The notes beneath the pieces are model-generated. The model searched no databases. It worked only from the letters and a program-made list of their open reading frames with translations, and was not told where the DNA came from. A DNA stretch of 64,000 nt from Marinobacter sp. F3R11 (GTDB taxonomy: Bacteria > Pseudomonadota > Gammaproteobacteria > Pseudomonadales > Oleiphilaceae): contig NZ_QOCH01000015.1 in the NCBI RefSeq assembly GCF_003318275.1, positions 1 to 64,000 on the forward strand. The letters run 5' to 3'. A program made the translations under genes and the position numbers. This document shows, one piece after another, positions 6,648-17,366 of the stretch. The first letter of the stretch is position 1, and each line of letters starts with the position of its first letter.

Positions 6648-8708
6648 ATGCAAACATCCTTTGAGGTTGAAAATCGCCTTGGCTACCGCATCCTTCGGTG
6701 GATACTTGCAGTTGCGCTGATCAGCGGCGTAATTGTCAGTACCATCCAGGTGGTGCTCGATGCCCGTCGCGTATCAGCCGACCTGAACAGCCAGGCGATC
6801 CAGACAATTGCCATGGTCAAAGATACTGCAACCCAGGCCGTATTCAGCATTGACGCGAACCTGGCAACGCAGGTGGTCGATGGCCTGTTTGCAAAGGAAG
6901 CCGTACGCCTGGCTCAGGTCCTTCACACAAACGGCGACCCCCTGAGCACGCGCGAACGCCCCCTGGCTGATAGCGCATTCAGGCCTCTGATCAACTGGAT
7001 TTTCGGTGCTGAACGCCAATTCCGTACAGAGCTGGTACGCCCGCGCGATCCCGACACCGTATACGGCTATTTCGTTGTTTACTACGACACCGTGCCTTCA
7101 GCTCATATGTGGCTGGGCCGTGCCATTATTACCTTCACGTCGGTCATTGCCACAGCAATCATTCTTGGAATGGTGTTGTTCTTCGTCGTATACATGCTGT
7201 TGACCCGCCCGCTGTTGCGCATTGTTCAATCTGTAAAACAGGTTGATCCGGAACACCCTGATGACCGCCTGGTTGAGACGCCTGCCGGCCATCAGAAAGA
7301 TGAGCTGGGGCTCTGGGTGAGCGCAACCAACACCTTGCTTATAGCCATCGGCGAGAGCCAGAAACGCCATCGCGAAGCCGAAGACCGCGTAAATCGGCTC
7401 GCCCGCTACGACCAGCTGACCGGATTGCTTAGCCGGGACAGTTTCATGGAGTTATTAAAGACTGACATTGAAGAATCGAGACGCAATCAAACCCTGCTAT
7501 CCGTGATCGTTTGTGGCATTGATGACTTCAAATCCATCAACGATCAATGCGGTTTCCGTGCCGGGGATCTAGCACTGCAAACCATTGCAGAGCGGCTCAT
7601 TCAGTGCCTGGTCGGCTGTCGCTTCACCCTGGCCCGCCTTGGGGGAGATCAGTTTGTTGTAGTTGAAAAAGGGCTTAAAGACGGTTTTCAGGCAGCAGAC
7701 ACAGCGGAAGCCATTCTGGCCTGCATCAACGATAACATGGGTATTGAAGGCCAGACTATCTGCATGACTGCAACGCTGGGCATAGCTCTATATCCATCCG
7801 ACGCCATCCAACCCGACCGGCTGCTTCAAAGCGCAGAGCAAACCATGATGCTGGCAAAACAGAAAAGCCGGGATCACTTCCAGTTTTACGTTGCCAGCAT
7901 CGACCAGGAAATCCGGGACCGCAGACAACTTGAGAAAGATCTCTCCCAGGCACTGTCCCTTAATCAGCTCTATCTCGTGTATCAGCCTCAGGTCGATCTG
8001 GAGACGAAACGTGTCATTGGCGCAGAAGCACTGCTTCGCTGGGATCATCCAGTACGCGGCTTGGTGCCCCCGGATTACTTTATTCCGTTTGCAGAGAATA
8101 ATGGCTCCATTGTAGAAATCGGCCAGTGGGTGCTTGAAGAAGCGTGCCAGCAGGCCAGGTTGTGGTCAAACAAGGGCCTCCCCCTGCGCATTGCAGTAAA
8201 CCTGTCAGCAGTGCAGCTACGCCAGGACCGCATTGTTGATGACATACTGGACACACTGCATCGCCACGACATTCCTGCAGGCCGTCTGGAGCTGGAAGTT
8301 ACAGAAACCAGTTTCATGACCAACCTGTCAGATGCTGTCGCTAAACTGCACACCCTGAACCGCGCAGGCATCAGCATCGCTGTAGACGACTTTGGCACTG
8401 GCTATTCATCGCTCACCTACCTCAAGAAGATGCCCGTTAAACACCTCAAAATTGACAAGCAGTTCATCCGTGACCTGCTAGTTAATGAAGAAGACACGCG
8501 TATTGCCAACACCATCATCGATCTGGGCAGAAGTCTCAATCTTACAGTCGTCGCGGAAGGTGTAGAAACGGCAGAGCAGGAGAATTATCTGAGCCAGCGC
8601 GGTTGTAAACTGGCGCAGGGATACTTTTTCAGCAGGCCTTTGCGCCCCGCAGACTTTGAGACTTTTGTTCAGGACTTTCACCAGAACCTTATCAAAAATA
8701 ACACCTGA
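6648..8708 (+). CDS. Membrane GGDEF-EAL protein, probable c-di-GMP phosphodiesterase
   Basis: A 686-aa protein with a membrane helix near 16-34, a periplasmic sensing region of about 125 residues, a second helix near 160-184, a short HAMP-like linker, a GGDEF domain (about 245-410) and an EAL domain (about 428-680). The cyclase signature reads LGGDQF near residue 330, so the catalytic Glu is replaced and the domain is likely inactive or regulatory. The EAL domain looks intact: EALLRW, ELEVTETSFM, DDFGTGYSSL, KIDKQFI and VAEGVETAEQ are all present. I therefore expect c-di-GMP hydrolysis controlled by a periplasmic signal. The long upstream gap (6450-6647) carries no gene and is presumably its control region. 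Confidence 0.9.
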   Translation: MQTSFEVENRLGYRILRWILAVALISGVIVSTIQVVLDARRVSADLNSQAIQTIAMVKDTATQAVFSIDANLATQVVDGLFAKEAVRLAQVLHTNGDPLSTRERPLADSAFRPLINWIFGAERQFRTELVRPRDPDTVYGYFVVYYDTVPSAHMWLGRAIITFTSVIATAIILGMVLFFVVYMLLTRPLLRIVQSVKQVDPEHPDDRLVETPAGHQKDELGLWVSATNTLLIAIGESQKRHREAEDRVNRLARYDQLTGLLSRDSFMELLKTDIEESRRNQTLLSVIVCGIDDFKSINDQCGFRAGDLALQTIAERLIQCLVGCRFTLARLGGDQFVVVEKGLKDGFQAADTAEAILACINDNMGIEGQTICMTATLGIALYPSDAIQPDRLLQSAEQTMMLAKQKSRDHFQFYVASIDQEIRDRRQLEKDLSQALSLNQLYLVYQPQVDLETKRVIGAEALLRWDHPVRGLVPPDYFIPFAENNGSIVEIGQWVLEEACQQARLWSNKGLPLRIAVNLSAVQLRQDRIVDDILDTLHRHDIPAGRLELEVTETSFMTNLSDAVAKLHTLNRAGISIAVDDFGTGYSSLTYLKKMPVKHLKIDKQFIRDLLVNEEDTRIANTIIDLGRSLNLTVVAEGVETAEQENYLSQRGCKLAQGYFFSRPLRPADFETFVQDFHQNLIKNNT

Positions 8709-8731
8709 CCCATTACCTTTGAGGATTTGCC

Positions 8732-9319
8732 ATGGGAACCACCATTATTGGCCTGATCGTAATTGCTGTCGCTGTAATCTATCTGGTTTTCATCTATAAC
8801 CGTCTGGTTTCTCTGCGCAATCAGTTCAAAAACGGTTTTGCCCAGATTGACGTTCAGCTTCAGCGCAGGCACGACCTTATACCCAACCTTGTGGAGTCCG
8901 CCAAAGCCTATCTGGATCACGAGAAATCAACACTGACCCAGGTTATGGAAGCAAGAAATAACGCTGTCAGTGCGCAGAAAGATGCTGCCAAAGACCCTGG
9001 AGACGGCACCAAAATCCAACGCCTCGGCGGTGCCGAAAACCTGCTCACAAAAGCACTGGCCAACTTCTATGCTGTAGCAGAGAATTACCCGGAACTGAAA
9101 GCCAATGAGACGATCCAGCAACTGATGGAAGAGCTTTCAAGCACTGAAAACCGGGTATCCTTTGCGCGCCAGGCTTATAACGACGGTGTGATGAGCTATA
9201 ACACCTTTCGCGAGCAGTTCCCCAATAACATTATTGCCGGCATGTTTTCATTCAAGGAAACCTCTCAGCTGGAACTTGAGTCTCCAGAGGCCCGCCAGGC
9301 ACCCAAAGTGGCCTTCTGA
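8732..9319 (+). CDS. lemA: LemA family protein
   Basis: The 195-aa protein has one N-terminal membrane helix (about 5-23), then the LemA signature IYNRLVSLRNQFKNGFAQIDVQLQ with RRHDLIPNLVESAKAYLDHE, and ends with the FSARQ/YND-type segment (SFARQAYNDGV...FPNNIIAGMF). LemA proteins are anchored in the inner membrane and fold as long helical bundles; their biochemical role is not settled. The gene sits 23 nt after the EAL protein and 12 nt before an M48 protease, a pairing seen in many bacteria, which suggests a shared role in membrane protein quality control. Confidence 0.92.
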   Translation: MGTTIIGLIVIAVAVIYLVFIYNRLVSLRNQFKNGFAQIDVQLQRRHDLIPNLVESAKAYLDHEKSTLTQVMEARNNAVSAQKDAAKDPGDGTKIQRLGGAENLLTKALANFYAVAENYPELKANETIQQLMEELSSTENRVSFARQAYNDGVMSYNTFREQFPNNIIAGMFSFKETSQLELESPEARQAPKVAF

Positions 9320-9331
9320 GGCCCCTGAACC

Positions 9332-11335
9332 ATGGCACATCCCGGTTTTTTTCAGCGCCAGGCCAGTGCCCGGCGCAACACCAGCCTGCTGGTATTTCTG
9401 TTTCTCACGGCAGTAGTACTTATAACACTGGCTGTGTGCCTGGTGGGATATTTCGTAACCCGGAGCGAAACCTCTGGTCAGCCCTTCCATTACTGGCTGC
9501 TATCCAGCCACGGGCTGATTACTGCTGCGGCTGTAGTGACTCTCATTTGCATGGGGTCTCTTATACGCTGGGCAGACCTTGCAGGAGGCGGGAGCCGTGT
9601 GGCCAAAATGGTTGGCGCCCGACCTATTGATCCAGACACCCGCGACAGCGATGAACGCAAGCTGCGAAATATCGTAGAGGAAATGGCCATTGCCAGTGGT
9701 GTACCTGTGCCAGAACTCTACCTCATGGATGATGAGACAGGCATCAACGCATTTGTAGCGGGATACTCCCCCGGGTCTGCGGTGATGGTAGTTACCCATG
9801 GCGCCATTACCCAGTTAACCCGGGACGAGCTTCAGGGCGTTGTGGGCCACGAGTTCAGCCACATTTTCAACGGTGACATGCGCTTGAACGTGCGCCTCAT
9901 TGCCCTGCTTTCCGGCATCCTGATGATCGGCCAGATCGGCAGTTTCCTGCTTCGTGCCTCGTTTTACAGTGGAGGGCGATCGACGGCACGCAACCGGGAT
10001 GGTCGCGCACAGGCAACCATGGGAATTCTAGGAATAGCGCTGTTTTTAATCGGTTACGTAGGTGTGTTTTTCGGACGCTTGATTCAGGCTGCCGTGTCAC
10101 GCCAGCGGGAAAACCTGGCCGATGCATCCTCAGTGCAGTTCACGCGTAATCCGGAGGGGATTGGTGGCGCACTGTTCAAAATCGGACTGCGGAGCAGCTA
10201 CCTGGACACCACCGGCCATGCCAGCGACATGAATCACATGTGCTTTGGGGAAGCCACGCGAATGAAGTTCACCTCGTTACTCGCATCCCATCCGCCGATC
10301 GAACAGCGCATAAACGCCATTCAGCCCGGGCTGATGGCTCGCCTGAAAAGCCGTCTGAGAGATACCGAGCCCGCAGATGACTTGCGCGCAGCAACAGCCG
10401 GGCAACGACCTTCAGGCGCTTCTGGCTTTGCCGGTGCGACTGCAGAAGTGTACAGCTCTGTCTCTGGCCGGCGCGCAGCATCAACAAATCCGATCGTTGC
10501 CACACCGGACCCCGGATCAGCAGGGGTACAAAAGCTTTCAGAAAGAGTGGGCACGGTCAGCCCGGAAGGCGAAGACTTTGCGATTCACCTTCTGCGACGT
10601 TTGCCCTCCACTTTCCGGGGCTTGTTATACACCCGGGCGGGAGCAATCCAGCTTTGTTATGCCCTGCTCATCAACCACCTGGACCAGCAGCAGCAAACGG
10701 AATGCCTGAGACTGCTTCCCGGCCACTCGCTGCTTGGCGCCCAGCCAGACCTTCTTGCGAAACTCGTTCCTGCACTCCAGAGCCTTGGCGAGGCCGTGAG
10801 ATTTCCGGCTCTGGAGCTCGCAATGCCGGCCCTGCGGAAACTGGACCCTGAAGAACGCGCTGAACTGATTCGCAATGTGAGAAAACTGGTTGATGCAGAT
10901 AATCGCATCACGCTGTTTGAACTGGCCCTTACCAGCTTCCTCTCCCGCCACCTGGGAGTGGACGCAGACAGAGCAATACCTGTACGCCACAATAGCTACA
11001 AACCCGCAATGCCGGCGCTACAGAGGCTTCTGAGCCTGCTGGCAAGAGCTGGTTCAAGTGACAGCCAACAAGCGGAAAGCCTCTACCATGAAGCCATGGC
11101 TGGCTTTCCAGGTAACGGAAGCGCCGACACCCCTATGTTGAGCAAAGTGACCATGCGCCAACTACAGGAAGCACTGAAGGTACTGAATGGGCTCTCACCC
11201 CTGCTAAAGCCCGCAGTGATAGACGCGTGCGGACATTGCATCACCTATGACGGCGTTATTGACGTGCGGGAATATGAGCTGATGCGGTTGGTGGCAGACC
11301 AGATGGACTGCCCCATGCCTCCAATGACGGTTTAA
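9332..11335 (+). CDS. M48 family membrane zinc metallopeptidase
   Basis: A 667-aa membrane protein. Two helices lie near 22-44 and 58-76, the zinc motif HEFSH (in VVGHEFSHIFNGDMR) at about 172, and two more helices near 188-205 and 228-250, followed by the third-ligand region ENLADASSVQFTRNP. This is HtpX-like, but the C-terminal extension of about 300 residues is much longer than in HtpX (around 290 aa in total). It lacks obvious motifs and is largely soluble. The partner lemA is 12 nt upstream. It probably degrades or clips membrane proteins; targets are unknown. It converges on gspD with a 14-nt gap. Confidence 0.9.
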   Translation: MAHPGFFQRQASARRNTSLLVFLFLTAVVLITLAVCLVGYFVTRSETSGQPFHYWLLSSHGLITAAAVVTLICMGSLIRWADLAGGGSRVAKMVGARPIDPDTRDSDERKLRNIVEEMAIASGVPVPELYLMDDETGINAFVAGYSPGSAVMVVTHGAITQLTRDELQGVVGHEFSHIFNGDMRLNVRLIALLSGILMIGQIGSFLLRASFYSGGRSTARNRDGRAQATMGILGIALFLIGYVGVFFGRLIQAAVSRQRENLADASSVQFTRNPEGIGGALFKIGLRSSYLDTTGHASDMNHMCFGEATRMKFTSLLASHPPIEQRINAIQPGLMARLKSRLRDTEPADDLRAATAGQRPSGASGFAGATAEVYSSVSGRRAASTNPIVATPDPGSAGVQKLSERVGTVSPEGEDFAIHLLRRLPSTFRGLLYTRAGAIQLCYALLINHLDQQQQTECLRLLPGHSLLGAQPDLLAKLVPALQSLGEAVRFPALELAMPALRKLDPEERAELIRNVRKLVDADNRITLFELALTSFLSRHLGVDADRAIPVRHNSYKPAMPALQRLLSLLARAGSSDSQQAESLYHEAMAGFPGNGSADTPMLSKVTMRQLQEALKVLNGLSPLLKPAVIDACGHCITYDGVIDVREYELMRLVADQMDCPMPPMTV

Positions 11336-11349
11336 AAACTCGGCGGGCA

Positions 11350-13299
11350 CTAATCCATCTGGCTGGTCTCTCCCGGATTGAACAACACATCAACATTGGT
11401 GTTGGAATCCACTTCAGGCAAGCCCAGTTTATTACGGATATCCAGATTCACATCCCACAACTTGTTGAACTTCTCGGAGGTGGCCGCAACCGCATCTTCC
11501 TTACCAAGCAGGATTCTCGGGCGTAGGAACACCAGCAGGTTGCGCTTGACCCGGGTTTCAGACTCGGATGAGAACAACCGACCGAGATAGGGAATATCGC
11601 CCAACAGCGGCACCTTGCTCTTGTTCACCGTGTAGTCATCACGGGTGAGACCGCCGAGTACGATGGTTTCGCCATCATCAGCCAGTACAGTTGTCTTGAT
11701 TTCACGTTTATTGGTCACTATGTCTGACGCATCTTCAATGCTGTCTGCGACACTTTCAGTTGTCTGCTCAACCACCAGCCTTACCAGACCATCTGCACTG
11801 ATCGTCGGTGTCACCTTCAGAGTAAGACCAATATCCCTGCGCTCAATCGTAGTGAACGGATTTGTAGTGCCATCACCCGTAACCGTAGACTGGCCGGTAC
11901 GGAACGGGACGTTCTGGCCCACTATAATTTCTGATTCCTGATTGTCCAGAGTGATGATGCTGGGCGTGGAAAGAAGGTTGGCCGCCGCGGAAGTCGAAAG
12001 AGCCTGCAAAAGAACACCCCAGGTCACGCCGTTTTCATTTCTTTGCCCGGCACCAATGGTAATACCTCCAACGGTGGGAGCAATAACTGACTCACTCAGG
12101 ATTGCGGTGATTACGTCTCCCAGACTCGTTCCAACATTCCCGAAACTTGTTCCCAACACAGGCGTAGCCGATCCGGACTCATCGCCTACTGCAACCTGAA
12201 CCCCCAGATCCTGACCTAACTCATCGCTGATTTCGACAATCGCGGCCTCAATCAGCACCTGGGCACGACGAATATCCAGGGCAGCAACAATCTCTTCTGC
12301 CTCCTGCATCAGTGAAGGCTCTCCCCGAATCACCAGGGCATTCAGACCCTCGTCTGCAAACACGGCGAAACTGCCCTGAGGCTTGGTACTTGCGCCGCCG
12401 GCTGAGCCACCTGACTCTTTGGTAAGTTCACCCATAACACCTGTAAGAATATCTGTCAGGTTCACGGCATCTGCGTGTTTGAGCCGAATTACCTTGGTTG
12501 CTCCCCCGCTCGCAGAGGGCTGATCAAGTTGCACGATCAGGCCCCGAATCTTGTTACGGAAAGACTCATCACCCCTGAGGATAAGCCGATTGCTGCGCTC
12601 ATCTGCGGTGACACTGTATTTCCTCGCCGCACTGTCATTACCGGCACGGCCCAGCTCATCAGGTGCCAGTTCCTGCAACAGGACAACCATATCTCCCACC
12701 CAGGCTTCCCTGAGTTTGATCACCTCAACTTCATATTTTGAGGGGCTATCCAGCTCATTTACAATCTGCTCAATCCGGTGAATATTAGAAGCATGATCAC
12801 TGATAATCAGTGCATTGGCGGCAGCTACTCCGGCCAGATGGCCGTACTTTGCTACCAGAGGCCGGAGAATGGGTACTAATTCCAGTGCGTTGGCGTTATC
12901 AATCTGGATAACCCGGGTAATGAGTTGCTCGGAGGGTATGCTGGGGAAACGCCCAAGAGCCTCTGCGGACTGCTTCGCATCCACCTGCTGCACCACCTTT
13001 ATAACCTCTTCTCCGGGAATGGCGGTGAAACCGTGAACGTTAAGCACTGCGAGAAACAGGTCATAAATTTCATTTTTGTTCATCGGCGCGCTGGAAAGAA
13101 CAGTTACCTTGCCTTTCACCCGGGGATCCACCACAAAACTGTACCCGGTGATATCCGCTACCTGAGTAACAAAAGCGCGAATATCAGCGTCTTTCAGATT
13201 CAGCCTCCAGGTTTCCTCCTGGCCATATGCCATCGACATTAAAGGTAGAAGAATAAGCAGGGCCAGGGCCCGCAAAAAGTTGGTCTTGTGGTTATACAT
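11350..13299 (-). CDS. gspD: Type II secretion outer-membrane secretin
   Basis: GspD forms the outer-membrane channel of type II secretion. From ATG 13299 it has 649 aa: a signal peptide (ALALLILLPLMSMAYG), the periplasmic N0 domain (WRLNLKDADIRAFVTQVADITGYSFVVDP), N1-N3 modules (repeated TRVIQIDNANALELVPILRPL-type units) and the C-terminal secretin core with VPFRTG, SLTRDD-like (GGLTRDD) and VPLLGDIPYLGRLF signatures. A GTG at 13341 would add 14 residues and overlap gspC; I prefer ATG 13299 because the signal peptide then has a normal length. It is the last gene of gspN-gspC-gspD. The remaining gsp genes are not in the window. Confidence 0.93.
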   Translation of the reverse strand: MYNHKTNFLRALALLILLPLMSMAYGQEETWRLNLKDADIRAFVTQVADITGYSFVVDPRVKGKVTVLSSAPMNKNEIYDLFLAVLNVHGFTAIPGEEVIKVVQQVDAKQSAEALGRFPSIPSEQLITRVIQIDNANALELVPILRPLVAKYGHLAGVAAANALIISDHASNIHRIEQIVNELDSPSKYEVEVIKLREAWVGDMVVLLQELAPDELGRAGNDSAARKYSVTADERSNRLILRGDESFRNKIRGLIVQLDQPSASGGATKVIRLKHADAVNLTDILTGVMGELTKESGGSAGGASTKPQGSFAVFADEGLNALVIRGEPSLMQEAEEIVAALDIRRAQVLIEAAIVEISDELGQDLGVQVAVGDESGSATPVLGTSFGNVGTSLGDVITAILSESVIAPTVGGITIGAGQRNENGVTWGVLLQALSTSAAANLLSTPSIITLDNQESEIIVGQNVPFRTGQSTVTGDGTTNPFTTIERRDIGLTLKVTPTISADGLVRLVVEQTTESVADSIEDASDIVTNKREIKTTVLADDGETIVLGGLTRDDYTVNKSKVPLLGDIPYLGRLFSSESETRVKRNLLVFLRPRILLGKEDAVAATSEKFNKLWDVNLDIRNKLGLPEVDSNTNVDVLFNPGETSQMD

Positions 13300-13331
13300 C
13301 TGGCGATTTCGTCCTGTATCGATGAACCCGG

Positions 13332-14189
13332 TCAGCGCCACTGCTCAGGTATGGCATAACTTATGGTAAGGAAAGATCCGTCACGTTCGATTTCTATATC
13401 CAGGCTGGCCTGGCCACGCCAGCTTTCCAGCAACGACTGATCCTGTTGCACGTCGCCCAGGCGCTGCCCGTTGATAGCTGTAATTACGTCTCCTGCCTTG
13501 AGATTCACTGCATTCAGCATGGCGTTGGAGCCATCATATACGTAACCTGAAGCGCCAGAATCATCAACGGGCCTAAGACCATAAGGCGTCAGTGCAGCAG
13601 CGCCTGCGCTGTCCAGCTGTTGCCTGGCACTCTCAAGAAACGCTTCCGGTGATGATTCTGCCGGCTCCGGGGCCACTTCTGCAACCATTGCCGAAGTGTC
13701 GTCTTCTTCAAACGTCAGTGATTCGTATCGACCGCCACGGCGAATCAATATGCGCCCTGACTCAACCTCTGCCAGCTCTGCATTGCCCGGCAGCACATCT
13801 CCAACCCGGTACCATGCAGTTTCTCCATTGCTTCCGGCCACTATAGCACCTGAATCCTCCGGGCGCTGTCCTACCAGAACCCCTTCGAGCCTCAACCTCA
13901 ACCCGGTTTCCGGAGCCGAGCGTTTGACAGCCTCAGCCACCTCTCCAGGTGTTTCCGGACGGCCAAAGAATTCATAGCTGGCCATCGAATAGGAGCCAGG
14001 TCTCCCGACAACCGAGCTCCCGGATGAGCCAGCGGCGGGCGCAACAGCAACCGGTTTGTCCTGCCAGGCGTAAAGCCAGGTAGCATTCGCCATAACAACG
14101 CCCAGGTAGATCACCAACCCCGCTAACAGCAGGTTAGCAATCACTTTCGCGACCCGGTGCTGGGTGCCGGCAGCCAGCATAGCAATCAT
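13332..14189 (-). CDS. gspC: Type II secretion protein C
   Basis: GspC is an inner-membrane component that contacts the secretin and helps choose substrates. The 285-aa protein has a membrane helix near 15-35, the HR domain (FFGRPETPGEVAEAVKRSAPETGLRLRLEGVLVG...) and a C-terminal PDZ-like domain (LNAVNLKAGDVITAINGQRL). ATG 14189 overlaps the gspN stop as TGATG and has GGGAG upstream, so the two are translationally coupled; an in-frame TTG just before it is less likely. It was called from domain order and synteny with gspD. Confidence 0.9.
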   Translation of the reverse strand: MIAMLAAGTQHRVAKVIANLLLAGLVIYLGVVMANATWLYAWQDKPVAVAPAAGSSGSSVVGRPGSYSMASYEFFGRPETPGEVAEAVKRSAPETGLRLRLEGVLVGQRPEDSGAIVAGSNGETAWYRVGDVLPGNAELAEVESGRILIRRGGRYESLTFEEDDTSAMVAEVAPEPAESSPEAFLESARQQLDSAGAAALTPYGLRPVDDSGASGYVYDGSNAMLNAVNLKAGDVITAINGQRLGDVQQDQSLLESWRGQASLDIEIERDGSFLTISYAIPEQWR

Positions 14190-14980
14190 CAAAGCACTCC
14201 CGGCAGTAATGGTTGCCGCAGGCGGAGTACAATATCATCCGGGCTGGCGGAGTCCGGCCAGGGCTGTCCCGCAAGATCAATCATGCGCTTATAGACCCGC
14301 AACTCCATCATTCCGTTCCGGAGAATAGTTGCATCTGCTGCCGGCCCGTTGCCGGTCTGCTCAGAAACGATCAAAGTCACGCCACCATTGGTGGTATCCA
14401 TATTGGCCTGCATAGGAGGAAACCGCGCCTGACCGGTCTGATTCCCCATAGGCCAACTCACCTGACCGCCCGCCCATCTGCCGAGCCCATCGGCGCGGAC
14501 AATACGATCATCAGCCCATTCCAGCACCAGACGTTCAATGCTCACATCACCCTCAATAAGGGCTCCACCGCTGCGACGAATCAGCTCTTCGAACTCGGCA
14601 ACGGCGATCTCACCCCTGGCATTCAGGCGTACATTTTCAGGCCAGCCAAGGATGACATCACCCGAAACAGCCGACTGCACGGACTCCAGGGATATTTTCA
14701 CAGGCTGCTCAAGGGCCACGAGAGAGGGCCATTCCAGCTGCCAGCGAACACGCACAGGAAAGCCCGCAACGGTTACACCTGCGGCACCATCCCACACCTT
14801 GCCTGCTACCTGTCGGACCTGCACCTGCGCTGGAAGAGAAACATACGGTGAAGCCTGCTGCCAGACCCAGCCAGCGGGGATAAAAACAATCAGTGCGCCA
14901 AGATAGACCAGCACCCCGAGCAGCAAAAGCAGTAGCACCTTGCCGGGGCGGAGAAAAGGTTTGGGTTCAGCGTCACTCAT
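14189..14980 (-). CDS. gspN: Type II secretion protein N
   Basis: GspN is an accessory type II secretion protein of the inner membrane. The 263-aa product has a membrane helix near 14-36 followed by the characteristic segment IPAGWVWQQASPYVSLPAQVQVRQVAGKVWDG (about 33-64) and a beta-rich periplasmic domain. ATG 14980 is chosen over an in-frame GTG at 14992. It is the first gene of gspN-gspC-gspD; gspN is usually last in the classical operon, so here it has been relocated together with C and D. Confidence 0.88.
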   Translation of the reverse strand: MSDAEPKPFLRPGKVLLLLLLGVLVYLGALIVFIPAGWVWQQASPYVSLPAQVQVRQVAGKVWDGAAGVTVAGFPVRVRWQLEWPSLVALEQPVKISLESVQSAVSGDVILGWPENVRLNARGEIAVAEFEELIRRSGGALIEGDVSIERLVLEWADDRIVRADGLGRWAGGQVSWPMGNQTGQARFPPMQANMDTTNGGVTLIVSEQTGNGPAADATILRNGMMELRVYKRMIDLAGQPWPDSASPDDIVLRLRQPLLPGVL

Positions 14981-15049
14981 TCGGTTACACACAGACGATT
15001 AACAGGTTGACGAGTCTAGCAAACGCTTTGGTCAAGTTCATGACAAAAA

Positions 15050-15090
15050 AACAAAAACCCCGCGCCGGTGTGAACCGACGCGGGGTTTTC
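15050..15090 (-). terminator. Intrinsic terminator of groES-groEL
   Basis: The inverted repeat AAAACCCCGCG / CGCGGGGTTTT (15054-15089) is preceded on the plus strand by an A run, giving a T-rich tail on the minus strand. It lies about 65 nt beyond the groEL stop. Confidence 0.85.
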
Positions 15091-15155
15091 AAAGGCAGAT
15101 CAGGCTACGCCTCTTTCCTCAAGGCGTAGTCAGAATCAGCAGGTTATAAACGGCA

Positions 15156-16826
<1,671 letters not shown>

Positions 16827-16886
16827 TTAAACCGAATTCGTTGAATCAATCGGGTTAGTGACTGTTCGTGCGAATTGCTTCAGCGA

Positions 16887-17174
16887 TCACTCAAGCACGC
16901 CGTAAATATCGCTTTCGCTCATGATGAGCAGCTCTTCACCGTCGATTTTTACGGTATTGCCGGCATACTGGCCAAATACCACGGTATCACCCGCTTTGAC
17001 TGCCAGCGCACGAGTCTCACCATTATCCAGAACGCGACCATTACCTACGGCAACAACCTCACCCTGGGAAGGTTTTTCTTTTGCGTTACCGGGTAGCACG
17101 ATGCCACCTGCAGTTTTCTCTTCTTCTTCTTTACGGCGTACAACGACACGATCGTGTAGCGGACGAATCTTCAT
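16887..17174 (-). CDS. groES: 10 kDa co-chaperonin GroES
   Basis: GroES caps the GroEL ring. The 95-aa protein begins [21 protein letters not shown], has the mobile loop with [24 protein letters not shown], and ends with [21 protein letters not shown]. Length and sequence are normal. First gene of groES-groEL. Confidence 0.98.
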   Translation of the reverse strand: MKIRPLHDRVVVRRKEEEEKTAGGIVLPGNAKEKPSQGEVVAVGNGRVLDNGETRALAVKAGDTVVFGQYAGNTVKIDGEELLIMSESDIYGVLE

Positions 17175-17318
17175 TGCTCGGTTTCTCCAATAGTCAGATT
17201 AATGTGGCAATGACATTTGCTGTTGATAGCCGGGTTGTTAGTTCAACCCGACGAAATTGCCCGGCTTCTGACCTGCTGTTTTCCAGCTGGTATCAGCCTG
17301 CGGCTAACTTGTGACTTC

Positions 17319-17346
17319 TATCTGGGGCTGGCGTCCAGGTTTTCAA
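17319..17346 (-). promoter_or_regulatory. Probable sigma-32 heat-shock promoter of groES-groEL
   Basis: On the minus strand TTGAA (17346-17342) is followed after 14 nt by CCCCAGATA (17327-17319). The sigma-32 consensus is CTTGAA, 13-15 nt, CCCCATNTA. The spacing is right and only one position differs in the -10 block. It lies about 145 nt upstream of the groES start. No CIRCE inverted repeat was seen, consistent with RpoH control. Confidence 0.65.
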
Positions 17347-17366
17347 CACCCTCCACGATAATTTTT

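Noticed and set aside
6448..6720. Plus-strand 90-aa frame between sodB and the EAL protein
   Set aside because: It begins within the sodB terminator region and runs into the EAL gene out of frame; no domain or ribosome binding site.
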